In this document: positions 40,425 to 40,559 of the stretch, in pieces
Position numbering within the stretch: position 1 is the first letter of the stretch
Layout of the letters: each line of letters begins with the position of its first letter
Source of the DNA: UBA10133 sp964528565
Lineage (GTDB): Bacteria > Patescibacteriota > Microgenomatia > UBA1400 > MFAQ01
Reading direction: 5' to 3'
DNA length: 40,559 nt
Assembly (NCBI GenBank): GCA_964528565.1
Contig: CAZGSP010000034.1
Location: 1-40,559, forward strand
Notes under the pieces: generated by a model
What the model was told of the DNA's origin: nothing
What the model saw: only the letters and a program-made list of their open reading frames with translations
Database searches by the model: none
Program-made: the position numbers and the translations under genes

Positions 40425-40559
40425 AGTGGGGGTGAAATATAGCTCGGAATAAACCGATTGCCAAGGGAGATATCCTGAAGTCCTCTGTTCTCCTCCGGTG
40501 CGGATAATCAGATCAGGGTCTGGCATACCCTCTGTGTCCAGGTGGGATGAAAAAGTTTC
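40323..40559 (-). CDS. uppS: Undecaprenyl diphosphate synthase, 3' part only
   Basis: The frame is open from the right edge to the stop at 40323 (78 codons visible; the N-terminal part lies outside). The cis-prenyltransferase C-terminal signature is unmistakable: DPDLIIRTGGEQRTSGYLPW, SVYSELYFTPTLFPDF, and the HRDRRFGG end. It makes the C55 carrier used for peptidoglycan and surface glycans. Converges on the polyprenyl synthase gene. Confidence 0.95.
   Translation of the reverse strand, partial: ETFSSHLDTEGMPDPDLIIRTGGEQRTSGYLPWQSVYSELYFTPTLFPDFTPDKLVEAINDFSHRDRRFGGDSTPKTK

Noticed and set aside
1..40559. CRISPR arrays, tRNA or rRNA genes, insertion sequences
   Set aside because: No regularly spaced repeats, no tRNA T-loop or acceptor pattern in any gap, and no transposase seen.
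1..40559. TGA read as glycine (Gracilibacteria-type code)
   Set aside because: TGA ends normal-length genes such as the HIT protein and the polyprenyl synthase, and no conserved gene needs a TGA read-through.

Overview
The window looks like the replication-origin region of a Candidate Phyla Radiation bacterium (Patescibacteria), most likely a Microgenomates-type lineage. This is inferred from gene content, not from a marker search. The supporting features are a compact genome with a DUF4012 protein fused to a degenerate Rossmann domain, a VanW protein, a membrane-anchored solute-binding protein, a short ValRS, and a locally encoded type IV secretion/pilus locus with many small two-helix pilin-like proteins. 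TGA is used as a normal stop, so code 11 fits and the Gracilibacteria/Absconditabacteria TGA=Gly code does not. GC content is around the mid-40s percent by eye, with AT-rich patches.

Left arm (1-16.6 kb): a 3'-truncated ABC-type solute-binding protein; a VanW wall protein; tsaD; a SAM methyltransferase; a small membrane protein with its own SD-led promoter and a terminator; valS; ribosomal protein L25; a large DUF4012 protein; an O-antigen-ligase-like membrane protein with RNase HI; then the conserved origin cluster khpB(jag)-yidC-yidD, and rnpA-rpmH. Three unrelated genes (a DinD/Bro-N protein, a HIT hydrolase and a HAD hydrolase) sit between yidD and rnpA.

Origin (16.6-19.5 kb): dnaA and dnaN point right. 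The 335-bp gap between them holds a cluster of DnaA-box-like 9-mers, AT-rich DNA and a run of CTA triplets that resembles the DnaA-trio unwinding element. This is very probably oriC.

Right arm (19.5-39 kb): a type IV secretion/pilus locus, nearly all on the minus strand. It runs from seven tandem pilin-like genes (38982 down to 36373) through a large secreted Cys-rich protein with a possible lytic-transglycosylase-like end and a VirB6/TrbL-like channel protein, then, beyond two large plus-strand genes, a PrgI-family protein, a VirB4 N-domain-like protein, the VirB4 ATPase, a CHAP-type wall hydrolase and a small membrane protein. No relaxase, VirD4 or VirB11 is visible, so a secretion or attachment pilus is more likely than a conjugation machine. 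The two embedded plus-strand genes (774 and about 949 aa) are unknown. The first carries motifs resembling the DHH phosphoesterase signature and both are candidate cargo or accessory proteins.

Right edge: a polyprenyl diphosphate synthase, a small ORF and the 3' end of uppS form an isoprenoid/undecaprenyl carrier group.

A striking window-wide pattern is a TATAAT-like hexamer ending only 5-10 nt before the start codon of about 17 genes, with no Shine-Dalgarno sequence. This suggests widespread leaderless transcripts.
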